Positions 43,858 to 51,643 of a DNA stretch of 64,000 nucleotides are shown piece after piece. The DNA is taken from assembly GCA_036723975.1 (NCBI GenBank), contig DAIMGJ010000007.1, positions 1-64,000 on the forward strand, in the 5' to 3' direction. The notes under the pieces were generated by a model. The model worked only from the letters and a program-made list of their open reading frames with translations, made no database searches and had not been told where the DNA came from. Numbering within the stretch: position 1 is the first letter of the stretch; each line of letters starts with the position of its first letter. Position numbers and translations under genes: made by a program. This DNA is from JAILEN01 sp036723975. GTDB lineage: Bacteria; Bacillota; Clostridia; Lachnospirales; Lachnospiraceae.

Positions 43858-45765
43858 TTAACAACTTAGTTTTTCCCAGATATCCATACACTCCGACAAA
43901 CGATTTTCCAGTTCATCTCTTTCCTTGGAAAGCTCGTTTAATTTAGCGGAATTAGACGCAATTTCCGGCTCATAATACAGCTGATCGATTTCGGAAATTT
44001 TTTCTTCCAATACTTCAATTTCTTTTTCAATTTTTGAAATCTCATTTTGGCGTTTCCGCTTGGCAGCCTCCTGTTTTTTTTGTTCTTCCCAGGACTGTTT
44101 TGTCTCAGAAACGTCAGAAGCTTTTTCTTCGGTTTCCTTAACAACCGATTGATAAACAGGTTCATCCTTTTTGGATAAATAGTAATCGTAGTTACCCTGA
44201 TAAGAATATAACTTACCATCCCTTAATTCCAAGATACGTGTAGCCGTTTGATTAATAAAATAACGATCGTGAGATACATACAGCACCGTACCGGAGTAAG
44301 AATTGATTGCATTTTCCAAAATGTCCTTACTGTCCATATCCAAATGGTTGGTAGGCTCATCCAAAACCAAAAAGTTGGCTCCGGAAAGCATCAGTTTTGC
44401 CAAAGAGATTCGTCCTCTTTCCCCACCGGACAAGGCTGAGATTCTCTTAAACGCATCATCTTTGGTAAACAAAAACGCTGCAAGAACATTACGGATTTTG
44501 GTATTGTTTAAATCCGAATACGCGTTTTGCAATTCATCAAACAAGGTATTTTCCTCGTTTAACTCCTGCTGTTCCTGATCGTAGTAGGACATAGTTACAC
44601 CACTACCAAGCTTCACTTCACCGGCATCCGCGGTATAAATCTCATTTAAAATCTTTAGAATCGTGGTTTTTCCGGTACCGTTATCCCCGATTAATGCAAC
44701 ATGTTCCCCACGATGAATCTCTAAGGACAAATCCTCAAACAGAACCTGTTCTCCAAAAGCCTTCTTTAAATGCGACATAAAGAGAACATCCTTACCGCTT
44801 ACACTATCCGGTTCCAAATGGATTTTCATGGATGTATTCGGTTCTGTGATTTTTTCCACAAGTTCCATCTTATCCAGCTTCTTCTCGCGGCTTTCCGCAC
44901 GCTTTATTGACTTTTCTCTGTTATAGCTTTTTAATTTATCAATAACCGCCTGCTGATGCGCAATTTCACGTTGCTGGTTTTCATACTCTCTTTGACGGGT
45001 AAGCAAAAACTCCCGTTTTTGTTTTGAAAACGCGGTGTAATTTCCTTTGTAAGACTTTGCAGTACAAAAAGACAAATCAATTACCGTATCCACAATATGA
45101 TCTAAAAAGAACCTGTCGTGAGCCACCAAGAGAATGGCGCCTTTATAGTTTTGCAAGAAGCCTTCCAACCACTCAATGGACTGCAAATCCAAGTGGTTAA
45201 TAGGCTCATCCAAAATCAAAAAGTCAGGTTTTTGTACTAAAAGTCTGGCCAAGTTTACTCTGGTTTTTTGTCCACCGGAAAGTTCATGGAGTTTCTTATC
45301 AAATTCCTCTTCCGTAAATCCAAGACCTTTTAACACTCCCACTACTTCACTTCGATAGGTATTTCCTCCCATCAGATCAAAGGCATGCATCTTTTTATGG
45401 TAATCATTTAACGTCTGATCCAAATCGGCGCCGGAAAGGTTTTCTAAGGACTTTTCCATTTGAAGAAGATTTGCTTCATAATCTAAAACCTTTTGGTTGG
45501 CATGAAGAACATGTTCGTAAATAGATTCCTTGGAGGACACATCCTGATACTGGGCCAAATAGCCATAGGAAACGTCTTTCCCAAAGAAAACAGAGCCCTC
45601 CGTCGGGGAAAGCTCCGATGTAATAATTTTAAGCAGTGTAGATTTACCACATCCATTCGGACCTACAAGCGCAACATGCTCATGCTCACGAATCTGGAAA
45701 GAAACGTCCTCAAACAGCACTTCGTCCAAAAACGACATCTTTATATTTTGACAAGTTAAAACCAT
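43858..45765 (-). CDS. ABC-F family ATPase
   Basis: A 635-residue protein with two ABC cassettes and no membrane domain, the ABC-F arrangement of ribosome-associated translation factors or resistance proteins. Seen: Walker A GPNGCGKST and GDNGTGKTT, signatures LSGGQKTRVNLARLL and LSGGERGRISLAKLM, the interdomain linker (about residues 230-315), and a C-terminal coiled coil (about 545-635) as in Uup/YdiF-type members. The first cassette has DEPINHLD instead of DEPTNHLD. It has no antibiotic-resistance hallmark I can identify. CAGGAG precedes the ATG. Confidence 0.9.
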   Translation of the reverse strand: MVLTCQNIKMSFLDEVLFEDVSFQIREHEHVALVGPNGCGKSTLLKIITSELSPTEGSVFFGKDVSYGYLAQYQDVSSKESIYEHVLHANQKVLDYEANLLQMEKSLENLSGADLDQTLNDYHKKMHAFDLMGGNTYRSEVVGVLKGLGFTEEEFDKKLHELSGGQKTRVNLARLLVQKPDFLILDEPINHLDLQSIEWLEGFLQNYKGAILLVAHDRFFLDHIVDTVIDLSFCTAKSYKGNYTAFSKQKREFLLTRQREYENQQREIAHQQAVIDKLKSYNREKSIKRAESREKKLDKMELVEKITEPNTSMKIHLEPDSVSGKDVLFMSHLKKAFGEQVLFEDLSLEIHRGEHVALIGDNGTGKTTILKILNEIYTADAGEVKLGSGVTMSYYDQEQQELNEENTLFDELQNAYSDLNNTKIRNVLAAFLFTKDDAFKRISALSGGERGRISLAKLMLSGANFLVLDEPTNHLDMDSKDILENAINSYSGTVLYVSHDRYFINQTATRILELRDGKLYSYQGNYDYYLSKKDEPVYQSVVKETEEKASDVSETKQSWEEQKKQEAAKRKRQNEISKIEKEIEVLEEKISEIDQLYYEPEIASNSAKLNELSKERDELENRLSECMDIWEKLSC

Positions 45766-45805
45766 ATAATCTCCTGAATAAATAACAATTTATATGACTA
45801 CCACC

Positions 45806-46033
45806 ATCACTTTAACAGTCGCGCATAAGATTTTGTTCCATAGGTGTTCGCTAAATGAAATTACAAAATCTGTTTTGAAATATTTGCACCGTGTCTTATC
45901 TCAATCCGTTTCGTTGCGACACTCTCGGCGCCTTCCGTGGCGCCTCGTGCAAATATTTTGTACAAAACAGATTTCTATTTCATTAAGCTCTCACCTCAAA
46001 GAACAAAACCTTATACACGTCTATTAAAGTGAT
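45806..46033 (-). repeat. Palindromic element copy 1, with 65-nt core
   Basis: About 228 bp folding back on itself: the outer 45806-45885 is complementary, with scattered mismatches and small bulges, to 45951-46033 (for example AAATATTTGCAC at 45878-45889 with GTGCAAATATTT, and ATCACTTTAA at the edge with TTAAAGTGAT). The core 45886-45950, read on the minus strand, begins GCACGAGGCGCC and ends AAGACACGGTGC and forms two hairpins: GGCGCC with GGCGCC, and GTGTC with GACAC. It is the diverged, inverted sister of the element at 46048..46267. Confidence 0.85.
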
Positions 46034-46047
46034 TGCGAAGACTTTAT

Positions 46048-46267
46048 AAATTTCAATGTATACATAGACGGTTACAAGACTTAAATCTCGAACTTGAAAA
46101 ATAGAATTTCATTTTGCAAGAAAAAGCACGAGGCACCCGGATGGTGCCGAGAGCGTCGCAGGAGCATGGATGCGACTTAAGACGCGGTGCCTTTTTCTCA
46201 AAATTAAATTCGTAATTTTTCTAGCGAGAGATTACGGCTGTAACCGTCTATGTATACATTGAAATTT
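46048..46267 (+). repeat. Palindromic element copy 2, with 65-nt core
   Basis: About 220 bp with long arms: AAATTTCAATGTATACATAG at 46048 onwards is perfectly complementary to the end near 46267, and pairing continues through the ACGGTTACA stretch and more loosely inward. The core 46126-46190 begins GCACGAGGCACC and ends AAGACGCGGTGC. It forms GGCACC with GGTGCC and GCGTC with GACGC, the same two hairpins as copy 1 but with compensated base pairs. The core is 65 nt in both copies. Confidence 0.85.
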
Positions 46268-46291
46268 AAAATAGTATACTCAAGTAAGTTG

Positions 46292-47500
46292 TTATTTATA
46301 TGTCTCTAATGTTTTACGAATAGCGAGAATGAAATCTCTACTATTAAGTACAGTCGGGTTTTCAAGACTTGTTATAAGCGCCAAATCTTTGGTCATTTTT
46401 CCGGACTCAATGGTTTCGATACAAGCCTTTTCGAGGTTGTCTGCAAAGCGCATTAGTTCAGTGTTTCCGTCCAGTTCCCCACGTTTACGAAGAGCTCCGG
46501 TCCAAGCAAATATGGTTGCTACGGAGTTTGTAGATGTTTCTTCTCCGGCAAGATGCTTGTAATAATGACGCTGTACCGTTCCGTGTGCAGCTTCATACTC
46601 ATAGTAGCCCTGCGGAGAAACCAGCACGGAGGTCATCATGGCAAGGGAACCAAAGGCTGAGGATAACATATCACTCATGACATCTCCGTCGTAGTTCTTG
46701 CATGCCCAGATAAAACCACCTTCAGACTTCATAACGCGAGCAACCGCATCGTCAATTAATGTATAGAAATAAGTGATGCCTGCGGTATCAAATTTGCTCT
46801 TGTACTCTTTGTCAAAGATTTCCTGAAAGATATCCTTGAAGGTATGGTCGTACTTTTTGGATATGGTATCCTTTGTTGCAAACCAAAGATCCTGTTTGGT
46901 GGCAAGGGCAAACTCAAAGCAGCTTCTGGCAAAGCTTTCAATGGAATTGTTTAAGTTGTGCTGTCCCTGGATGACGCCGGCACCGGTAAAATTATGAATG
47001 AGTTCTCTTACTTCACTTCCGTCTTCTTTGGTATATACAAGTTCCACCTTGCCCGGTCCGTCAATCACCATTTCAGATGCTTTGTATACATCCCCGTATG
47101 CATGACGGGCAATGGTAATTGGTTTCTTCCAGTTTTTCACACATGGCTCGATTCCTTTTACGATAATGGGTGCACGGAAAACAGTTCCATCCAAAATCGC
47201 ACGAATGGTGCCGTTAGGAGACTTCCACATCTCCTTCAACTTGTACTCTTCCATACGGGCAGCATTCGGAGTAATCGTTGCACACTTTACGGCAACCCCA
47301 TATTTCTTGGTGGCATTTGCAGAATCAATCGTTACCTGATCGTCGGTTTCGTTTCGATGTTCTAACCCAAGGTCATAGTATTCACTCTTTAAATCCACAA
47401 AAGGTAAAATGAGCTCATCCTTAATCATTTGCCAAAGGATGCGGGTCATTTCATCTCCGTCCATCTCCACAAGGGGTGTTGTCATTTGAATCTTTGCCAT
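46292..47500 (-). CDS. icd: NADP-dependent isocitrate dehydrogenase, eukaryotic-like type
   Basis: A 402-residue enzyme converting isocitrate to 2-oxoglutarate. The sequence (EMDGDEMTRILWQMIKDELILP; KSPNGTIRAILDGTVFRAPI; CKNYDGDVMSDMLSSAFGSLAMMTSVL; EAAHGTVQRHYYKH) is of the homodimeric eukaryotic-like subfamily rather than the E. coli type. AAGGAAA precedes the ATG. It is 49 bp after leuS, with a hairpin between them, and upstream of the palindromic region. Confidence 0.95.
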   Translation of the reverse strand: MAKIQMTTPLVEMDGDEMTRILWQMIKDELILPFVDLKSEYYDLGLEHRNETDDQVTIDSANATKKYGVAVKCATITPNAARMEEYKLKEMWKSPNGTIRAILDGTVFRAPIIVKGIEPCVKNWKKPITIARHAYGDVYKASEMVIDGPGKVELVYTKEDGSEVRELIHNFTGAGVIQGQHNLNNSIESFARSCFEFALATKQDLWFATKDTISKKYDHTFKDIFQEIFDKEYKSKFDTAGITYFYTLIDDAVARVMKSEGGFIWACKNYDGDVMSDMLSSAFGSLAMMTSVLVSPQGYYEYEAAHGTVQRHYYKHLAGEETSTNSVATIFAWTGALRKRGELDGNTELMRFADNLEKACIETIESGKMTKDLALITSLENPTVLNSRDFILAIRKTLETYK

Positions 47501-47521
47501 AATCTTTTTCCTTTCAAAACG

Positions 47522-47544
47522 AAAGGTGGTATAAAACCACCTTT
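47522..47544 (-). terminator. Hairpin between leuS and icd
   Basis: AAAGGTGGT (47522-47530) pairs perfectly with ACCACCTTT (47536-47544). On the minus strand only a weak T stretch (CGTTTTG) follows, so it may be a partial terminator or attenuator, or an mRNA-stabilising hairpin at the leuS end. Confidence 0.5.
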
Positions 47545-47549
47545 TGTCA

Positions 47550-49979
47550 TTATTTCACTACAATATTTACAATACGTCCCGGAACGTAAATCTCTTTTAC
47601 GATATTTACGCCCCCAAGCTTATCTGCAACGGCTTCTTTACCCTTTGCGATTACCTCGTCTTTCGGATCGTCTTTTCCGATGGCGATGGTTGCCTTCACC
47701 TTACCGTTAATCTGAACTGCGATTTCTACGGTATCCTCCACACATTTTGCTTCATCATAGGTCGGCCACGGCTCATATGCGATGGTGTTATCATGACCTA
47801 AAATCTGCCAGATTTCTTCACCCATATGTGGGCAGATGCAGGAAAGCATCTTAATAAAGTTTTCTGCATACTCTCTCGGGCAGCTTCCTTCTTTGTAAAC
47901 CGCATTTACAAAAATCATCATCTGAGAAATGGCGGTATTAAATGCCAATTCTTCAAAATCATTTGTAACTTTCTTTACGGTCTGATGATAAATCTTCTCG
48001 AGATTTCCGTTGTTTTCATCTGTGATATTAGAAGTTTCTGAGAAGAAAGTATATACACGATTAAGGAACTTCTTCGCTCCCACTACGTTGTTGGAATTCC
48101 ATGGCTTGGAAACTTCCAAAGGTCCCATGAACATCTCATACAAACGAAGGGTATCTGCACCGTAATCGCGAACAATATCACTTGGATTAACAACAAATTC
48201 AGGGAAACGTTTTCCCATCTTGATTCCGTTTTCACCCAGAATCATACCCTGATGAACCAACTTTTGAAACGGCTCTTTTACAGGAGAAAGTCCGTTGTTG
48301 TATAAAAATCTATTCCAGATACGGGAATAGATCAAATGTCCCACCGCATGCTCCGGACCACCTACATACAAATCCACCGGCATCCAGTGCTTTAACAATT
48401 CCTGATTTGCAAATTCATCATTGTTGTCCGGATCGATATAACGAAGATAGTACCAGGAAGAGCCTGCAGAGCCCGGCATGGTGGATGTCTCACGAACACC
48501 CTTTAAGCCGTTTTTATCATAATGTTTCCACTCTTCTGCATTCTCAAGAGGTGCCTGACCGTTTTTGCCCTTGTAGTCTTCCAATTCCGGAAGTACAACA
48601 GGAAGCTCACTATCGTCTAAGAATGCGATTTCACCATCTTCTTTATAAACACAAGGTACCGGTTCACCCCAGTAGCGCTGTCTTGCAAAAATCCACTCAC
48701 GGAAGTGATAGTTTACCTTTTCTCTGGCAACACCCATATTCACAAGTTTTTTGGTAATTGCTTTCTTTGCATCTTCTACAGTCATGCCGTCAAACTCTTC
48801 AGAGTTCATAAGGATGCATCCCTTACCGAGATAATCCTGTTTTTCAAAAGCATGTGCACTTACATCCACGTTGCCTTCTTTATTATTGATAACCTGAATC
48901 AGTGGCAAATGATGTACTTCTGCATACTCAAAGTCTCTCTGATCGTGGGTCGGAACAGCCATAACCGCTCCGGTTCCGTAGCTTGCAAGTACGAAATCAC
49001 CGATAAACAGCGGTACTTCTTTTCCGTTCACCGGGTTGATTGCATAGATACCTTTTAATGGGCAACCGGATTTTGTCTTATTTAAATCCGTACGATCCAA
49101 ATCGTTTTTCTTTAATGTTTCATCAATGTAAGCCTGTACTTCTTCCGGATTCTCCACACGGTCCATAAGGCCTTTTACGATATCTCCGTCCGGAGCAAGT
49201 ACCATAAAGGTAATACCGTAAATGGTTTCGATACAGGTAGTAAAGATAGAGAACTTTCCTCCACCCACAATTTCAAAATCCACTTCCACACCGGTGGACT
49301 TACCAATCCAGTTTCTCTGAATTTCTTTGGTAGATTCCGGCCAATCGATTTCATTTAAGCCATCAAGAAGTTCTTCCGCAAATGCCTGCTGGTCGATAAC
49401 CCACTGCTTCATCATCTTCTTCACAACCGGATATCCGCCTCGCTCGCTCTTTCCGTCGATAACTTCATCGTTGGATAAAACGGTACCCAGCTCTTCACAC
49501 CAGTTTACCGGCATATCGATATGCTTTGCATAGCCTGCCTCATAGAGCTTTTTGAAAATCCACTGGGTCCATTTATAAAACTTGGGATCGCTTGTTGCCA
49601 GCATCTTTGACCAATCGTAGTCAAATCCCAGTTCTTTTAACTGTTTGGAAAATGTTTCGATGTTTTTCTCTGTGAATCCTGCCGGATGATTTCCGGTGGT
49701 TACGGCATACTGCTCTGCAGGCAAACCAAAGGAATCGTAGCCCATCGGATGAAGAACATTATATCCCTGCATGCGCTTCATACGTGACATAATATCTGTC
49801 GCAGTATAACCTTCAGGATGTCCGGCATGTAGGCCTACGCCGGATGGATAAGGGAACATATCTAGAGCATAGTACTTCGGTTTGGAAAAATCCCAGACAT
49901 CGGTTTTAAATGTCTCGTTTTCCTCCCAGTACTTCTGCCATTTCTTTTCAACTGTATGATGATTATAAGTTTGAGCCAT
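47550..49979 (-). CDS. leuS: Leucyl-tRNA synthetase
   Basis: An 809-residue class I synthetase. Seen: HIGH-type motif in PYPSGVGLHAGHPEGYTATD, the editing (CP1) domain with GTGAVMAVPTHDQRDFEYA, the WYYLRYIDPDN region, and the C-terminal anticodon-binding domain. The KMSKS loop reads KMGKR (in GENGIKMGKRFPEF). The frame is open to 50045, but the ATG at 49979 (MAQTYNHH) has AAGGAGAG upstream and is chosen; this leaves a 62-bp gap after the Cas10-like gene, too short for a T-box. Confidence 0.96.
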   Translation of the reverse strand: MAQTYNHHTVEKKWQKYWEENETFKTDVWDFSKPKYYALDMFPYPSGVGLHAGHPEGYTATDIMSRMKRMQGYNVLHPMGYDSFGLPAEQYAVTTGNHPAGFTEKNIETFSKQLKELGFDYDWSKMLATSDPKFYKWTQWIFKKLYEAGYAKHIDMPVNWCEELGTVLSNDEVIDGKSERGGYPVVKKMMKQWVIDQQAFAEELLDGLNEIDWPESTKEIQRNWIGKSTGVEVDFEIVGGGKFSIFTTCIETIYGITFMVLAPDGDIVKGLMDRVENPEEVQAYIDETLKKNDLDRTDLNKTKSGCPLKGIYAINPVNGKEVPLFIGDFVLASYGTGAVMAVPTHDQRDFEYAEVHHLPLIQVINNKEGNVDVSAHAFEKQDYLGKGCILMNSEEFDGMTVEDAKKAITKKLVNMGVAREKVNYHFREWIFARQRYWGEPVPCVYKEDGEIAFLDDSELPVVLPELEDYKGKNGQAPLENAEEWKHYDKNGLKGVRETSTMPGSAGSSWYYLRYIDPDNNDEFANQELLKHWMPVDLYVGGPEHAVGHLIYSRIWNRFLYNNGLSPVKEPFQKLVHQGMILGENGIKMGKRFPEFVVNPSDIVRDYGADTLRLYEMFMGPLEVSKPWNSNNVVGAKKFLNRVYTFFSETSNITDENNGNLEKIYHQTVKKVTNDFEELAFNTAISQMMIFVNAVYKEGSCPREYAENFIKMLSCICPHMGEEIWQILGHDNTIAYEPWPTYDEAKCVEDTVEIAVQINGKVKATIAIGKDDPKDEVIAKGKEAVADKLGGVNIVKEIYVPGRIVNIVVK

Positions 49980-50041
49980 CTTTTTTCTCTCCTTACGATA
50001 AATCAATAATCCTAAAAATTTTATCATAAGGGGCGTATTTG

Positions 50042-51610
50042 TCAAGAAAAGATGGGGGTTCTCTCCTGTTCCAGCTCTAAAAGATTTTCCTTCATTTTCA
50101 GGATTTCTTCAAACACAAAGATACTCTGTTCTTCATAATCGTAGGCATAGGTCTTTTTCACATCAAATTCATCTTCCGATTTACGAAGAGTCCAAATCTG
50201 ACGCTCCTTTCGAATCAGCCTCCGATAGAACAAAAGCAATAGATTCTTTAAAAACATGGGATTTCGTTCCATGGTTTTGCCATCAAAAATCTTCGAAACG
50301 CTGCGAAGATACTCCTCCGGTGATAAGTTTCCGTTCTTAGCCATTTCCGCCACGGAAAGAATAACGTCCTGAAACTCCGTTATAATATCAAGAGCTTCCT
50401 GCATCTGCGCACGCTTCTGCTCCCCACGCACCATTCCTTCCGTAATATCATATCCTTCTTTAAAGATATCCAAAAACGCATCGATATCATCATTATTACA
50501 AATAATGTTTTCCATACGTTCTTTATTGGTAATCCGGACTGCCATATTGTTTTTCAAAGATAAAGTTTTAGCCAGTTTTAAAAGTTCACCGGTTTTTGTA
50601 AAGGCCTCATATACTTCATGGGTACAGCGCTGAATGGATACCCCAAAGGACAAACTTGGCGCGTTGGACCAGGGCAGATGCTCCTTCATAATGGAATAAA
50701 ACTTCTGCTCGATTCGCTGGCAAAGTTCAAATATTGTACTTCCGTCGCAACCGATTAAGGGTGCAAAGAAGAAAAACTCATCTCCACCGGCATAAACAGT
50801 GAGACCTCCAAAACGTCGAATCATTTCGCAGGCAATAATGGAATGTTCCAAGCATCCGGAAGAAAACGAAGTAAGCTTTTTGTTTTCGGAATACCCGCGA
50901 AGCAAATGGTCAATATCATCGCCGTTACAACGCACTAAGCAATAATAAGGAACCTTTTTTCTTCCGTCCGGTTCCTTTGGATTTGCAATTTCAAAAACGT
51001 TTTTAAACTCGCCTCTGGCATTGAAAAACTGATTCGCACCTTTTTTTACGGTATGGGCCAAAGGAGACGACATAATGCGAAAGCTTCTCGCATCCTCCCT
51101 CATAAGAAACAGATTATAAAACGGATTCCGATCCGTCTCCGTCTCCGGAATGTCACAGTTTTCCATATCACGAAGATAGGGATAAATCTCCATCATACAG
51201 TTTTTGTTGAGATTCTCATTTTCTTCCAGACAAATATAATGAATTTGGAAATAAGAATTTAAGAACTTCCTGTACTCTACAGTCTGATAATCTACCGGAA
51301 ACAACTCACATACATCATCCTTTACCAAAGAAATGATTCTTTCAATAACGGATGTCTCAACATTTTCCGCAGAAAACACAATACGGTCATGAGTTTTTGC
51401 CACACCGTCATCCACCTTCATTCCATGGAAATAATAAGGTGTATAGATTTGAACATTTTCAAAGGGAATGTTCGGTGCAGTAAGTGCCTCACATATTTCC
51501 CGGGAAATTTCCGAAAAAATAGCGCAGGCAAACCATAGGGACTGCGGATCCTTTGCATATTGCAATGCATTTGTGATTGGTCCTATGGTTATACCTACGT
51601 ATGTTTTCAT
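50042..51610 (-). CDS. Stand-alone Cas10/Cmr2-like protein (cyclase/polymerase palm fold)
   Basis: A 522-residue protein. Seen: the N-terminus ITIGPITNALQYAKDPQSLWFACAIFSEIS resembles the first palm segment of Cmr2/Cas10 (IGPVQxFIxxARxTRDLWxGS). A central palm-like region starts YYCLVRCNGDDIDHLL (223-237; the first Asp of the usual DGD is N229), then TVYAGGDEFFFFAP with GGDEF at 275-279 in place of Cas10 GGDD. It is followed by SLSFGVSIQRCTHEVYEAFTKTGELLKLAKTLSLKNNMAVRI (319-360), matching the SAGIxIxHxxxPLxxAxxxAxxLLxxAK pattern. Residues 370-522 are helical, like the Cas10 C-terminal domain. No HD nuclease motif and no CxxC zinc knuckle are evident. No CRISPR array or other cas gene is in the window. 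It lies 33 bp after the EF-G-like gene. The assignment is from remembered family patterns; substrate and product are unknown. Confidence 0.75.
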   Translation of the reverse strand: MKTYVGITIGPITNALQYAKDPQSLWFACAIFSEISREICEALTAPNIPFENVQIYTPYYFHGMKVDDGVAKTHDRIVFSAENVETSVIERIISLVKDDVCELFPVDYQTVEYRKFLNSYFQIHYICLEENENLNKNCMMEIYPYLRDMENCDIPETETDRNPFYNLFLMREDARSFRIMSSPLAHTVKKGANQFFNARGEFKNVFEIANPKEPDGRKKVPYYCLVRCNGDDIDHLLRGYSENKKLTSFSSGCLEHSIIACEMIRRFGGLTVYAGGDEFFFFAPLIGCDGSTIFELCQRIEQKFYSIMKEHLPWSNAPSLSFGVSIQRCTHEVYEAFTKTGELLKLAKTLSLKNNMAVRITNKERMENIICNNDDIDAFLDIFKEGYDITEGMVRGEQKRAQMQEALDIITEFQDVILSVAEMAKNGNLSPEEYLRSVSKIFDGKTMERNPMFLKNLLLLFYRRLIRKERQIWTLRKSEDEFDVKKTYAYDYEEQSIFVFEEILKMKENLLELEQERTPIFS

Positions 51611-51643
51611 AATTGCACCAAGGTTCCTTTCTGCATGTTTTTT

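Larger units (their letters stand above)
45766..46291. other. 526-bp intergenic region with two structured palindromes
   Basis: No credible gene lies here; short open frames have no ribosome site. The region must hold the end of the icd transcript and the start of the ABC-F transcript. Nearly all of it is taken up by two large imperfect palindromes in opposite orientation, listed separately (45806..46033 and 46048..46267). Confidence 0.85.

Noticed and set aside
45806..46267. Possible small CRISPR array
   Set aside because: Only two related units, inverted relative to each other, each a long palindrome with no spacers; not a direct-repeat array.
49980..50041. T-box leader of leuS
   Set aside because: Only 62 bp separate the two genes and no specifier loop, T-box sequence or terminator pair is visible.
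50042..51610. Type III CRISPR-Cas locus
   Set aside because: The Cas10-like gene has no neighbouring csm, cmr, cas6, csx or csm6-like gene and no array anywhere in the window.
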